From NCBI RefSeq assembly GCF_000949455.1, contig NZ_JXXK01000002.1:1-64000 (forward strand): a stretch of DNA of 64,000 nt. The letters run 5' to 3'. The position numbers and the translations under genes are program-made. The notes under the pieces were generated by a model that ran no database searches, had not been told where the DNA came from, and worked only from the letters and a program-made list of their open reading frames with translations. Every line of letters begins with the position of its first letter. Positions within the stretch are counted from its first letter, which is position 1. This stretch comes from Ruthenibacterium lactatiformans. GTDB lineage: Bacteria; Bacillota; Clostridia; Oscillospirales; Ruminococcaceae. This document shows positions 8,366 through 16,830 of the stretch, one piece after another.

Positions 8366-11020
8366 GTGTTGAAGTTTTATTGTGACGAGGCCGGCCGGGC
8401 GCTTGCCGAACTGAAGAGCACCCCGGACGGCCTTACCGACGCGGAAGCCGCCAGGCGGCTGGCCGAAAAAGGCCCCAACAAGCTGGCCGAAGGAAAAAAG
8501 GTCACAACGCTGCAGCGCTTTCTGCAGCAGCTGAGCGACCCTATGATCATTATCCTGCTTGTTGCGGCGGCAGTGTCCGGTGTAACGGCGGCTTATTCGG
8601 GCGAAAGCTTTGCGGATGTGTTCATCATCCTTATCGTCGTGCTCATCAACGCCGTGCTCGGCGTGTATCAGGAGAGCAAGGCGGAAAAAGCCATTGAGGC
8701 GCTGCAGGAAATGACGGCCGCCACCAGTAAGGTGATCCGCGGCGGCAAACAGGTCTCGCTGAAAAGCGAGGAGCTGGTGCCGGGCGACGTTGTCGTTCTG
8801 GAAGCCGGCGACGCCGTGCCCGCAGACGGCCGCATTCTGGAGAGCGCCAGCCTGAAGATCGAGGAAGCCGCGCTCACGGGCGAAAGCGTACCCGTGAACA
8901 AAGTCGTTTCCGCACTGGGCCTCGACGACGGCAAGGACGTCCCCCTGGGCGACCGCAAAAACATGGCCTATATGGGCAGCACCGTAGTATACGGCCGCGG
9001 ACGTGTCCTCATCACGGGCACCGGTATGGACACCGAGATGGGCAAGATTGCAGGCGCGCTGGCGCAGGCCGAAGAGGGACAGACTCCGCTGCAGAAAAAG
9101 CTGGCGCAGCTCAGTAAGATCCTGAGCTGGCTGGTGCTCGGCATCTGCGTATTCATCTTCGCCTTCAGCCTTATCAAGGCGGGCGATTTCCACCTCGACG
9201 TCATCATCAGTACGTTCATGGTAGCGGTCAGTCTTGCCGTCGCGGCCATCCCCGAGGGCCTTGCCACCGTCGTTACCATCGTACTCTCCATCGGCGTAAC
9301 GAACATGTCCAAGCGCAATGCCGTCATCCGCCGCCTTACGGCTGTGGAGACGCTGGGCTGCGCACAGGTCATCTGCTCGGACAAAACCGGTACGCTGACG
9401 CAGAACAAGATGACGGTTGTGGAGCACGTGGGTGAAGAAGATCCCCTGGCCCGCGCGATGTCTTTGTGCAGCGACGCCAAGCCCGGCGAAAACGGCGACG
9501 CTGAGGGCGAGCCCACCGAATGCGCGCTGGTAAATTACGCCACCGGCGTCGGCCTGCCCAAGGGCACGCTGGAGGCGGCCCAGCCCCGTGTGGGCGAGGC
9601 TCCTTTTGACAGCGGCCGCAAAATGATGAGCACCGTGCACGAAAACAACGGCGCATATATCCAATACACAAAGGGCGCGCCCGACGTGGTGCTCAGCCGC
9701 TGTACCTCTTACGCCAAGGATGGTAAGATACTGCCCATGACGGAGGAAGCCCGCGCCGAGATCCTGCGCCAGAACAAGCAGATGGCCGACAAAGCGCTGC
9801 GCGTGCTGTGCGCGGCCAGCCGCGAATGGCCCCAGCTTCCGCTGGATTTCGAGCCGGACACGCTGGAGCATGACCTGACCTTCCTGGGCCTGACGGGCAT
9901 GATCGACCCGATCCGCCCCGAGGTAAAGGACGCCATTACAGAGTGCCGCCAAGCCGGCATCCGTCCCATCATGATCACAGGCGACCACAAGGATACCGCC
10001 ATCGCCATCGCCAAGCAGCTCGGCATCATCGAAACAGCGGATGAAGCCATCACAGGCGCGGAGCTGAACGACATCTCCGACGACCGGTTTGCGGAAGTGA
10101 TCGGCCGTTACAGCGTGTATGCCCGCGTGCAGCCCGAGCACAAGGTGCGCATCGTCAACGCATGGCGCAAAAACGGCTTTGTTACAGCCATGACGGGCGA
10201 CGGCGTCAACGACGCGCCCAGCATCAAGAGCGCGGATATCGGCATCGGCATGGGCATCACCGGCACGGATGTTACAAAGAACGTGGCCGATATGGTGCTG
10301 GCCGACGACAACTTCGCCACAATCGTCAACGCCGTGGAGGAAGGGCGCCGCATTTACGACAACATCCGCAAGGCCATCCAGTTCCTGCTGGGCTCCAATA
10401 TGAGCGAGGTGCTGAGCGTGTTCTTTGCCACGCTCATGGGCTTTGTTATCCTGGAGCCCGTGCACCTGCTGTGGATCAACCTCATCACCGACTGCTTCCC
10501 CGCTCTGGCCCTGGGCCTTGAAAAGGGCGAGCCGGATTTGATGCACCGCAAGCCGCGCCCGTCCACAGACGGTATCTTCTCCGGCGGGCTGGGCGTAGAC
10601 GTGGCGTATCAGGGCTTTATGGTCACCTGCGTAACGCTGGCCGCCTACTTTATCGGCCACTGGATGGAATCCGGCGTATGGGAGATCGCCGCCAGCCCCG
10701 ACGGTGTGACGATGGCCTTTCTCACCATGAGCATGGCCGAGATCTTCCACAGCTTCAACATGCGCAGCCAGCGCGGCAGCGTGTTCACGCTCGGCTCTCA
10801 CAACAAGGTGCTGTGGGGCGCCATGCTGCTCAGCCTTGTGCTGACGACCGGCGTCATCTACCTGCCCGGCATTTCGGGCGCGTTCGGCTTTACGCACATC
10901 AGCGCGCCGGAATATGCTGTTGCCATGGCTCTGGCCGTGTGTGTGATCCCCATTGTGGAATGCGTCAAGTTCTTCCAGCGTAAGGCTGCACGCCGCCGCG
11001 CGGAAAAACAGCCTGCGTAA
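8366..11020 (+). CDS. P2-type cation ATPase (Ca2+/Mn2+ class)
   Basis: An 884-residue P-type ATPase of the SERCA/PMCA-like group. Order: cation-ATPase N domain (1-65), TM1-2, actuator domain with TGES at 171-174, TM3-4 with AIPEGLA, phosphorylation Asp339 in CSDKTGTLTQNKM, nucleotide domain with KGAPD, hinge MTGDGVNDAPSIKSADIG, then TM5-10 with NLITDCFPALALG. It pumps a divalent cation out of the cytoplasm at ATP cost. Because the gene lies behind a Mn2+-sensing riboswitch, manganese efflux is the likeliest role, as for other riboswitch-linked members; calcium remains possible. The start is GTG at 8366 (TTG at 8369 is the alternative) after AAAGGA. Confidence 0.93.
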   Translation: MLKFYCDEAGRALAELKSTPDGLTDAEAARRLAEKGPNKLAEGKKVTTLQRFLQQLSDPMIIILLVAAAVSGVTAAYSGESFADVFIILIVVLINAVLGVYQESKAEKAIEALQEMTAATSKVIRGGKQVSLKSEELVPGDVVVLEAGDAVPADGRILESASLKIEEAALTGESVPVNKVVSALGLDDGKDVPLGDRKNMAYMGSTVVYGRGRVLITGTGMDTEMGKIAGALAQAEEGQTPLQKKLAQLSKILSWLVLGICVFIFAFSLIKAGDFHLDVIISTFMVAVSLAVAAIPEGLATVVTIVLSIGVTNMSKRNAVIRRLTAVETLGCAQVICSDKTGTLTQNKMTVVEHVGEEDPLARAMSLCSDAKPGENGDAEGEPTECALVNYATGVGLPKGTLEAAQPRVGEAPFDSGRKMMSTVHENNGAYIQYTKGAPDVVLSRCTSYAKDGKILPMTEEARAEILRQNKQMADKALRVLCAASREWPQLPLDFEPDTLEHDLTFLGLTGMIDPIRPEVKDAITECRQAGIRPIMITGDHKDTAIAIAKQLGIIETADEAITGAELNDISDDRFAEVIGRYSVYARVQPEHKVRIVNAWRKNGFVTAMTGDGVNDAPSIKSADIGIGMGITGTDVTKNVADMVLADDNFATIVNAVEEGRRIYDNIRKAIQFLLGSNMSEVLSVFFATLMGFVILEPVHLLWINLITDCFPALALGLEKGEPDLMHRKPRPSTDGIFSGGLGVDVAYQGFMVTCVTLAAYFIGHWMESGVWEIAASPDGVTMAFLTMSMAEIFHSFNMRSQRGSVFTLGSHNKVLWGAMLLSLVLTTGVIYLPGISGAFGFTHISAPEYAVAMALAVCVIPIVECVKFFQRKAARRRAEKQPA

Positions 11021-11056
11021 CCACGCGCTTTGAAGATTTCCCATTTGGTTTTTACG

Positions 11057-11085
11057 GGCCGCTGCAAATGCAGCGGCCTTTTTTA
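11057..11085 (+). terminator. Intrinsic terminator after the P2 ATPase
   Basis: GGCCGCTGCA (11057-11066) pairs with TGCAGCGGCC (11069-11078), followed by TTTTTT. Confidence 0.9.
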
Positions 11086-11206
11086 CACCGCTCATGCCGG
11101 TAAAAACACAAAAAAGGCTTGGGAAGCATCCTGTTTTATGATATACTGAATGACATCACACTGCCGCAGGGCGCAGCTCCGCAGCGGCTGAAAGGAACGC
11201 TTTCTC

Positions 11207-12523
11207 ATGCAGCAGAACCAACCTGCCAATTTCAAAAACCGCATCGGCTTCGTCCTTGCCTCTGTCGGCTCCGCCGTGGGCATGGGCAACATCTGGATGT
11301 TCCCTTACCGCGTGGGCCAGTACGGCGGCGCGGCGTTCCTGCTGATTTATTTCGGCTTTGTTGCCCTTTTCGGATGGGTGGGCCTTTCCGGCGAATTCGC
11401 CTTCGGCCGTCTGACGGGCACGGGGCCCATCGGCTCCTACGCTTACGCGCTGCGCAGCCGCGGCAAAAAAGGCGGCGGCGTGCTGGGCGCCATCCCTTTG
11501 CTGGGTTCGCTGGGCATCGCCATCGGATACGCCGTCATTGTGGGATGGGTGGTGCGTTACTGCTGGGGAGCCGTCTCCGGTTCACTGTTTGCCGTGGGAT
11601 CCGAGGAATATTTCGGGCAGATCACCGGGCCGTTCGGCAGCCTGCTGTGGCACGGCGTGGTGGTGCTCGTCACGGTGCTGGTCCTGGCGCGCGGCGTGCT
11701 GCAGGGAATTGAAAAGGTGAACCGCATCATCATGCCCGCTTTCTTCGTGCTGTTTCTCGTTGTGGCTGTTTATGTGGGTTTTTTGCCCGGCGCTGCCGAG
11801 GGCTACCGCTATCTGCTGATTCCCCAGTGGGAAAAGCTGCTGGACCCGATGACATGGGTCATGGCCATGGGACAGGCGTTTTTCTCTCTGTCCATCACCG
11901 GCTCGGGCATGATCATCTACGGCAGCTACCTCTCCAAGAAAGAGGACATCCCCCGCGCCGCCATGCAGACGGCGCTGCTGGACACCTGCGCGGCTCTGCT
12001 GGCCGGCTTTGCCATCCTTCCCGCGGTGTTCGCTTTCGGCATGGACCCTGCGTCAGGCCCTCCGCTTATTTTCATCACGCTGCCCAAGGTATTCGCACAG
12101 ATGCCGGGCGGGCGCTTCATTGCCGTGCTGTTCTTCCTCTCTGTTATTTTTGCCGGTATCACCAGCCTCATCAACATGTTTGAGGTGTGCGCCGAGGCAG
12201 TGACGACACATCTAAAGCTGCCGCGCAAAGCCGCCGTTGTACTGGTGGGCGCGTTGGCCTTTGCGGCGGGCGCGTTTATTGAATTTGAGCCGTACCTGGG
12301 CAAATGGATGGACGCCATCACCATTTATGTCGTGCCCTTCGGAGCGCTGCTGTGCGCGTTCATCATCTACTGGGTGCTGGGCGGCAAACGCATCGGAGAA
12401 GAGCTTGTGCTGGGCCGCAAAAAAGCGCTGTGCCGGGCGTTCCTGCCCACGGCGCGGTACCTTTACGTAGGGCTGGCCGTGTTGGTATTCATTTTAAGCA
12501 TCATTTGCGGCGGCATCGGCTGA
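11207..12523 (+). CDS. Neurotransmitter:sodium symporter (NSS) family transporter
   Basis: A 438-residue NSS/SNF-family carrier of the LeuT/MhsT/Tyt1 group, which uses the sodium gradient to import amino acids. TM1 carries the diagnostic broken-helix segment GFVLASVGSAVGMGNIW followed by MFPYRVGQYGGAAFL (residues 13-45), which forms the sodium and substrate sites. TM6-like SLSITGSGMIIYGSYL and about eleven hydrophobic helices agree with short bacterial members lacking TM12. AAAGGA lies upstream of the ATG. It appears to be monocistronic; the particular amino acid is not predictable. Confidence 0.92.
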   Translation: MQQNQPANFKNRIGFVLASVGSAVGMGNIWMFPYRVGQYGGAAFLLIYFGFVALFGWVGLSGEFAFGRLTGTGPIGSYAYALRSRGKKGGGVLGAIPLLGSLGIAIGYAVIVGWVVRYCWGAVSGSLFAVGSEEYFGQITGPFGSLLWHGVVVLVTVLVLARGVLQGIEKVNRIIMPAFFVLFLVVAVYVGFLPGAAEGYRYLLIPQWEKLLDPMTWVMAMGQAFFSLSITGSGMIIYGSYLSKKEDIPRAAMQTALLDTCAALLAGFAILPAVFAFGMDPASGPPLIFITLPKVFAQMPGGRFIAVLFFLSVIFAGITSLINMFEVCAEAVTTHLKLPRKAAVVLVGALAFAAGAFIEFEPYLGKWMDAITIYVVPFGALLCAFIIYWVLGGKRIGEELVLGRKKALCRAFLPTARYLYVGLAVLVFILSIICGGIG

Positions 12524-12574
12524 GCCTCTTCTACTTTTAGCTCCGGCTTCTTCTTTGTTTCAAAAAACTCTGAA

Positions 12575-12603
12575 TTGTTTTTTTCGATTGCATATGGTAA
12601 AAT
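12575..12603 (+). promoter_or_regulatory. Promoter of the tetR gene
   Basis: TTGTTT (12575-12580), 17-base spacer, TAAAAT (12598-12603). The -10 overlaps the left arm of the palindrome at 12599-12634, so binding there would block transcription. Confidence 0.6.
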
Positions 12604-12634
12604 AAAAACAAGTTTATGCATTTGTTTTTATTTT
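12599..12634. promoter_or_regulatory. TetR operator O1 (13-bp inverted repeat)
   Basis: AAAATAAAAACAA (12599-12611) and its perfect inverse TTGTTTTTATTTT (12622-12634), ten bases apart, just before the tetR ribosome site. A second site with the same half-site core and the same 10-base spacing lies at 13341-13374. Confidence 0.75.
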
Positions 12635-12646
12635 TAGGAGGATAAA

Positions 12647-13270
12647 ATGCCAAAGGTCGCTTATTCTGAAGCGGAAAAGGCGCAAGTGCGAGAGGCGCTG
12701 CTCACCAAAGGCCTTGAGCTCCTGGCGAAACAGGGAATACAGCATACGACTGTGGAACAAATCTACAAGGCGGTAGGAATCTCTCGCACATTCTTCTATT
12801 CTTTTTTTCCCACAAAAGAGTCCCTCATCATAGAGGCACTTTACCTCCAGCAGCCAAGGGTTCTTGTATACGCACAGAAATTGATGGATGCTCCCTCTTT
12901 GAGTTGGCGAGAGGCTGTCACACAATTTCTTTGCGCCTGCTGCTACGGTGAAAAAAATGGGATCCTGATTTTGACCATTGAAGAGCAGCAAATGCTCTTT
13001 CGCCGTTTGTCGCACGAAGCCTATCGGACCTTTCGGGAAAAGCAGATCCGTTTGTTCGGCAATATTTTAGAGTGTTTTGGGATCGGGGCAGATTGTGCGA
13101 GAGTTGGTTTGTTTACAAATATAAGCCTGATGGCCATGATTGTCCGCAGAGCGATCCCGGAAACAATGCCGCTGTTTGTTCCCGAAGCGGCTGATGAAAC
13201 AGTCGCATTTCAAATCAAGGCCATCGTGGACTTCCTGGAGCCTTTAAAGAAAGAAAACTTCTGCCGATGA
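12647..13270 (+). CDS. TetR/AcrR-family transcriptional regulator
   Basis: A 207-residue regulator with an N-terminal TetR helix-turn-helix (about residues 12-58): TTVEQIYKAVGISRTFFYSFFPTKESL is the classic recognition unit. The C-terminal ligand and dimer domain (60-207) is helical and has no recognisable subfamily. AGGAGG precedes the ATG. Base composition is lower in GC than the flanking genes, which suggests acquisition. Matching palindromes before and after the gene imply that it represses itself and the downstream 161-residue protein. Its effector is unknown. Confidence 0.9.
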   Translation: MPKVAYSEAEKAQVREALLTKGLELLAKQGIQHTTVEQIYKAVGISRTFFYSFFPTKESLIIEALYLQQPRVLVYAQKLMDAPSLSWREAVTQFLCACCYGEKNGILILTIEEQQMLFRRLSHEAYRTFREKQIRLFGNILECFGIGADCARVGLFTNISLMAMIVRRAIPETMPLFVPEAADETVAFQIKAIVDFLEPLKKENFCR

Positions 13271-13340
13271 TGGTATGCATCGCATAGATTTATCCGGATT
13301 GTATGCTTTAATGCCGCACATCCGGATAGTTTTTTGAGCA

Positions 13341-13374
13341 AAATAAATACAAATTATAGAATTTGTATTTATTT
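13341..13374. promoter_or_regulatory. TetR operator O2 (14-bp inverted repeat)
   Basis: AAATAAATACAAAT (13341-13354) and its perfect inverse ATTTGTATTTATTT (13361-13374). Aligning the ACAA/TTGT cores gives the same 10-base spacer as O1, with one base change per half-site. TATAGA at its centre (13355-13360) could be a -10 element with TTTTTG upstream. Confidence 0.72.
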
Positions 13375-13392
13375 CAGTTTTGGCTGCTGTAG

Positions 13393-13578
13393 TTTTATAT
13401 ATCTCTGAGACTGAAAATTCGCACATGGAAGTATCGCACTTTCCAGAACCTCTGGCCTGTGCGGCTGGCGATTGGAACAGCCATGCAAGGATTCCAGCGG
13501 CAAGAGCTTATGGAGGGCTTGGCCAGTCCACCAAGCGTATGTCCCCCTTTATTCATGACAGCAGAAACGCTGTGGTGA
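13393..13578 (+). pseudogene. Possible remnant coding sequence
   Basis: Between operator O2 and the next gene a 61-codon open frame, closed by TGA, reads protein-like (ATG at 13483; includes RTFQNLWPVRLAIGTAMQGF) but has no start codon with a ribosome site. It may be the tail of a gene whose front was lost. I do not recognise it; it could also be chance. Confidence 0.2.
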
Positions 13579-13614
13579 TAAAACAAAATTGTTTTACAAG
13601 CAAGGAGAATGGTT

Positions 13615-14100
13615 ATGGGTTTTTTCAGCAAATTATTTAAGGGGCCTGAAATCGACATGGAAAAGAGCAATGCAAACGCCGAAAAAATGCGTCTGCTGTT
13701 CAACCAAGCGGTAGAAAACGGAGCCGACTATCAACTGATTTTCGCCTACACAGAGGATGTGTCGCGGTTCAATTACGGGTTTGTCCACGGCAGTAAAACA
13801 AAAGTAGGGAATTTGATCGTCGGTTGGAATGAGGCAGAGCAGACGATCGTGGCGCTTCCCACCGTACCGGCTCTCTCTGGGTGCGGTGCACCTACCTATT
13901 ACCGCCGTTCTGAAATTCTGAAAGCCTATCGGAACAAGTACCCCACCGATGCCTTTATTATCTACCCTGACAGAAAAAGCTACATCGGTATCAATGCCTG
14001 CGACTGGTTGGAAGACGAGAGTCTCTATGTATATGTGTCACAGACCGAAGCGCTCGCCGCTTTCACAGATTTTTTTATGAACCGTTTTGCCAAAAAGTGA
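13615..14100 (+). CDS. Uncharacterised 161-residue protein in the TetR unit
   Basis: I do not recognise this soluble protein. It starts MGFFSKLFKGPEIDMEKS, is mixed alpha/beta, has no membrane segment or signal peptide, and contains ALSGCGAPTYYRR and FIIYPDRKSYIGIN. The ATG at 13615 was preferred to the one at 13609 because AAGGAG is seven bases before it and would touch the earlier codon. The gene lies about 240 bases downstream of TetR operator O2 and ends before a clear terminator, so it is the only intact gene that the regulator could obviously control here. Composition is AT-richer than the genome average. Confidence 0.7.
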   Translation: MGFFSKLFKGPEIDMEKSNANAEKMRLLFNQAVENGADYQLIFAYTEDVSRFNYGFVHGSKTKVGNLIVGWNEAEQTIVALPTVPALSGCGAPTYYRRSEILKAYRNKYPTDAFIIYPDRKSYIGINACDWLEDESLYVYVSQTEALAAFTDFFMNRFAKK

Positions 14101-14273
14101 TACAGGCCACTCCTCTTAAAAAACGGAGAACCGATCGGGAGCACGGTTATGCCGATATTGGCAGGGTCCGAAGCCTATTTGCAGCAGAGCTGCAAAAACG
14201 GAGAAGAATATTTTTCCCAAAGCAAACGGTCACAGGCGCGCTCCCCTATCCCCTTGGCGCACCGTAGAGCCAG

Positions 14274-14313
14274 CAAGAGCGACGCAATGAGAACCGCGCC
14301 GCTCTTGTTTTTT
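14274..14313 (+). terminator. Intrinsic terminator
   Basis: CAAGAGCG (14274-14281) pairs with CGCTCTTG (14300-14307), followed by TTTTTT. Confidence 0.82.
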
Positions 14314-14401
14314 CACCACAAGCGCGGAATAGCATCGGCCTTTTTTGTTGCGCACGGTGCACGGAGCGCTTTTTATTTGTATCTGCAAAAATATGGATTT
14401 C

Positions 14402-14415
14402 GTTGTAAAAACAAC
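14402..14415. promoter_or_regulatory. Possible regulator site before the Fe-S protein gene
   Basis: GTTGT-AAAA-ACAAC is a perfect 5-4-5 inverted repeat, a geometry used by Crp/Fnr-type regulators. No promoter could be placed with confidence, and a match this short can arise by chance. Confidence 0.25.
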
Positions 14416-14512
14416 ATACTGTTTCTTGTGGACGCGGTATGCTTACAGCAGCAAAGGCCGTGCGTGTGCAGCCACGCGCCCCGGCCGGCAAATGAACCGG
14501 GAGGAAAATGAC

Positions 14513-15211
14513 ATGAAAAGACGGATCATCCACATTGACGAAGAAAAATGCAACGGCTGCGGCCTGTGTGCCGCCGCCTGCCATGAGGGTGCCATCGGCA
14601 TGATAGATGGCAAGGCGCGGCTGCTGCGCGAGGATTACTGCGACGGCCTGGGCGACTGCCTGCCCGCCTGCCCCACAGGCGCGATCCGCTTTGAAGAACG
14701 CGAAGCTCCCGCCTATGACCATGCGGCCGTCATGGCCGCCAAAGCGCAGAACGCCGCCCCGCAGCCCTGCGGATGCCCCGGCAGCGGTGCCCGCAGCATC
14801 CGGCGTGAAGCCGCCCCGGCGGACAGCGCCGTCCCCCGTACCGCCAGCGCGCTGTCCCAGTGGCCGGTCCAAATCAAGCTTGCTCCGGTGAACGCGCCTT
14901 ATTTTCAAGGCGCACGACTGCTCATCGCGGCGGACTGCACCGCGTACGCCTACGGTGCGTTTCACGAGGATTTCATCCGCGGCCGCGTAACGCTCATCGG
15001 ATGCCCCAAGCTGGATGAGGGCGACTACGCGGAAAAGCTCACCGCCATCCTGCGTGAAAACGATATCCAGAGCGTGACCGTGGCGCGCATGGAGGTTCCC
15101 TGCTGCGGCGGCATTGAAAACGCCGTCAAGCGCGCATTGCAGCAGAGCGGCAAATTCATTCCCTGGCGTGTAGCAGTTATCTCCACAGACGGGCGCACTC
15201 TGTCGGACTGA
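14513..15211 (+). CDS. 4Fe-4S dicluster ferredoxin-like protein
   Basis: A 232-residue protein with an N-terminal ferredoxin domain. Cluster I has a full motif, CNGCGLCAAAC (residues 13-23). The second motif, YCDGLGDCLPACPTGAI, lacks one of the four usual cysteines, a pattern I associate with this family. After a low-complexity linker (about 75-120) comes a conserved alpha/beta domain with IGCPKLDEGDY and EVPCCGGIENAV, whose cysteines may hold a further metal site. Homologues occur widely in anaerobes near redox-stress genes; the activity is not established. The ATG follows GGGAGG. The next gene is a flavodiiron protein with its own promoter, so a shared role in oxygen or nitrosative stress is an inference. 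Confidence 0.85.
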   Translation: MKRRIIHIDEEKCNGCGLCAAACHEGAIGMIDGKARLLREDYCDGLGDCLPACPTGAIRFEEREAPAYDHAAVMAAKAQNAAPQPCGCPGSGARSIRREAAPADSAVPRTASALSQWPVQIKLAPVNAPYFQGARLLIAADCTAYAYGAFHEDFIRGRVTLIGCPKLDEGDYAEKLTAILRENDIQSVTVARMEVPCCGGIENAVKRALQQSGKFIPWRVAVISTDGRTLSD

Positions 15212-15266
15212 CCGGTATGCCGCGGCAGCACGGTTCGCTTTTTCATGCATGTGCAGAGGCATTTTC

Positions 15267-15295
15267 TTGTAATTCGGGGCAAAATATGCTATGAT
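15267..15295 (+). promoter_or_regulatory. Promoter of the flavodiiron protein gene
   Basis: TTGTAA (15267-15272) and TATGAT (15290-15295) with an optimal 17-base spacer. It leaves a leader of about 130 nucleotides before the start codon. Confidence 0.75.
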
Positions 15296-15368
15296 TCTAT
15301 TAGCTTTTGCTAACCTCTGCCGCCCGGATCGAACCTGCATGCAGAGCACTCCGCATACAGGTCCTCCT

Positions 15369-15411
15369 CCCTCCGCGGGGCGGCCTGCCGCTGTGCGGAG
15401 GGCCTGTTTTT
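15369..15411 (+). terminator. Leader terminator (attenuator) before the flavodiiron gene
   Basis: CCCTCCGC (15369-15376) pairs with GCGGAGGG (15395-15402); ACAGG upstream can extend the stem with CCTGT, and TTTTT follows. It lies between the promoter and the ribosome site, so it would cut the transcript short unless an alternative fold forms. CTCCGCA upstream can compete for the right arm. Confidence 0.5.
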
Positions 15412-15433
15412 ATCAAGAAAGGAGCTGTCTCTC

Positions 15434-16642
15434 ATGTACTGCACACGCGCTGTCAGCGACGCCGTTACCTGGGTCGGCGGCAATGACCGCCGCCTTTCCC
15501 TTTTTGAAAATCTGTTCCCCATCCCACGCGGGGTCACGTACAATTCCTATCTGATCCTGGATGAAAAAACCGCGCTTATCGACACGGTGGATGCCTCCAT
15601 CTCGCGCCAGTTTCTGGAAAACATCATGCATACGCTCGCCGGACGGCATCTGGACTATCTTGTCGTCAACCATATGGAGCCGGACCATTGCGCCAACATT
15701 GAGGAACTGCTGCTGCGCTTTCCCGAGCTGAAAGTCGTGGGAAACGCCAAAACCTTTACTCTGATGCGCCAGTTCTATGACTTCGACCTGGAGGGCCGCA
15801 TCATCACTGTGGTGGAAAACGATACGCTCAGCCTTGGTGCGCATACGCTGCGCTTTGTGTTTACACCGATGGTCCACTGGCCCGAAGTGATGATGACTTA
15901 TGAAGAGCACGAGCATATCCTTTTTTCCGCCGACGCCTTCGGCAGCTTCGGCGCACTGAACGGCCACCTGTTCGACGACGAGATCGACTTTGAGTGCGGC
16001 TGGATGGCGGATACGCGGCGCTACTACGGCAATATCGTGGGCAAATACGGCCCGCAGGTCCAGGCCGCACTGAACAAGCTTTCGGGCGTGGAGATCCGCA
16101 TGGTGTGCCCGCTGCACGGGCCCGTTTGGCGCTCCGGGTTGGACAGGCTGCTGGACAAATACCGGCATTGGAGCACCTATACACCGGAGGAACGCTCCGT
16201 GGCCGTATTCTACGGTTCCATGTACGGCGATACGGAAAATGCCGTAAATATCCTTACCTCCCGCTTGGCGGAGGCCGGTGTAAAAAACATCGCCGTCTAT
16301 GATGTTTCCAGCACACATGTCTCCACGATGATCGCCGAGGTGTTCCGCTGCAGCCACCTGGTCCTTGCCGCGCCCACCTATAACAATGGGGTCTACCCCG
16401 CCATGCTGAATCTGCTGCACGACATGAAGGCGCTCAACCTGCAAAACCGCACCGTTGCCCTGATGGAAAACGGCTCCTGGGCACCGTCCTGCGCCCGGCA
16501 GATGCGCGCCCTTCTGGAAGAAATGAAGAGCATGGAGATCTTGGAGCCTGTGGTCACGCTGAAGTCCGCGCTGAAGGACGATTCTCTGGCCCAACTGGAC
16601 GCGCTGCGTGATGCATTGATCGCTTCCCTTATGGCAGAGTGA
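15434..16642 (+). CDS. Flavodiiron protein (oxygen/NO reductase)
   Basis: A 402-residue A-type flavoprotein. The N-terminal metallo-beta-lactamase-like domain carries the diiron ligands: His80, Glu82, Asp84 and His85 in NHMEPDHC, His147 in PMVHWPE, Asp166 in FSADAFGS and His227 in CPLHGPVW. The C-terminal flavodoxin domain starts at about 252 (VAVFYGSMYGDTENA) and binds FMN. Such enzymes reduce oxygen to water or NO to N2O using electrons from rubredoxin or a related carrier and protect strict anaerobes. No rubredoxin domain is fused, so a separate donor is needed; the neighbouring 4Fe-4S protein is one candidate. AAGGAG lies nine bases before the ATG. Confidence 0.96.
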   Translation: MYCTRAVSDAVTWVGGNDRRLSLFENLFPIPRGVTYNSYLILDEKTALIDTVDASISRQFLENIMHTLAGRHLDYLVVNHMEPDHCANIEELLLRFPELKVVGNAKTFTLMRQFYDFDLEGRIITVVENDTLSLGAHTLRFVFTPMVHWPEVMMTYEEHEHILFSADAFGSFGALNGHLFDDEIDFECGWMADTRRYYGNIVGKYGPQVQAALNKLSGVEIRMVCPLHGPVWRSGLDRLLDKYRHWSTYTPEERSVAVFYGSMYGDTENAVNILTSRLAEAGVKNIAVYDVSSTHVSTMIAEVFRCSHLVLAAPTYNNGVYPAMLNLLHDMKALNLQNRTVALMENGSWAPSCARQMRALLEEMKSMEILEPVVTLKSALKDDSLAQLDALRDALIASLMAE

Positions 16643-16656
16643 ACTGCTTTTCCCGG

Positions 16657-16685
16657 TTGCATTTTTTTCGCCCACTCTGTATACT
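16657..16685 (+). promoter_or_regulatory. Promoter of the marR-ABC operon
   Basis: TTGCAT (16657-16662) and TATACT (16680-16685) with a 17-base spacer. A 9-bp hairpin (16703-16711 with 16728-16736) lies in the leader. Confidence 0.72.
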
Positions 16686-16751
16686 GTTATTGTTATAAGC
16701 ATACGCCCCGCTTTCCCCATTCGGACGGCGGGGCGTCGTTCGGCCCATATT

Positions 16752-16765
16752 GTTGCGTGCGCAAC
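16752..16765. promoter_or_regulatory. Candidate MarR operator
   Basis: GTTGCG-TG-CGCAAC is a perfect palindrome, extended imperfectly by ATT/AAT on the flanks. It lies in the leader between the promoter and the marR start, where bound repressor could block elongation. Assignment to the adjacent MarR gene rests on position. Confidence 0.5.
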
Positions 16766-16830
16766 GAATGCGCGCGCAGCAGTTCACCATTTTGCGCCTT
16801 TGCCGCGCGTTTTCTGCGAAGGAGGTTTTT

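Larger units (their letters stand above)
14101..14512. other. Intergenic region with terminator and an inverted repeat
   Basis: The 412-base gap holds a terminator (14274-14313) and a short inverted repeat (14402-14415) before the Fe-S protein gene. A plus-strand ATG frame starting at 14149 crosses the terminator and has no recognisable content, so no gene is called. Confidence 0.5.

Noticed and set aside
8129..11095. Very long minus-strand open frame (over 900 codons) opposite the P2-type ATPase gene
   Set aside because: It is antisense to a gene with all P-type ATPase motifs, is rich in His/Gly/Arg as expected from reversed GC-rich codons, and has no ribosome site.
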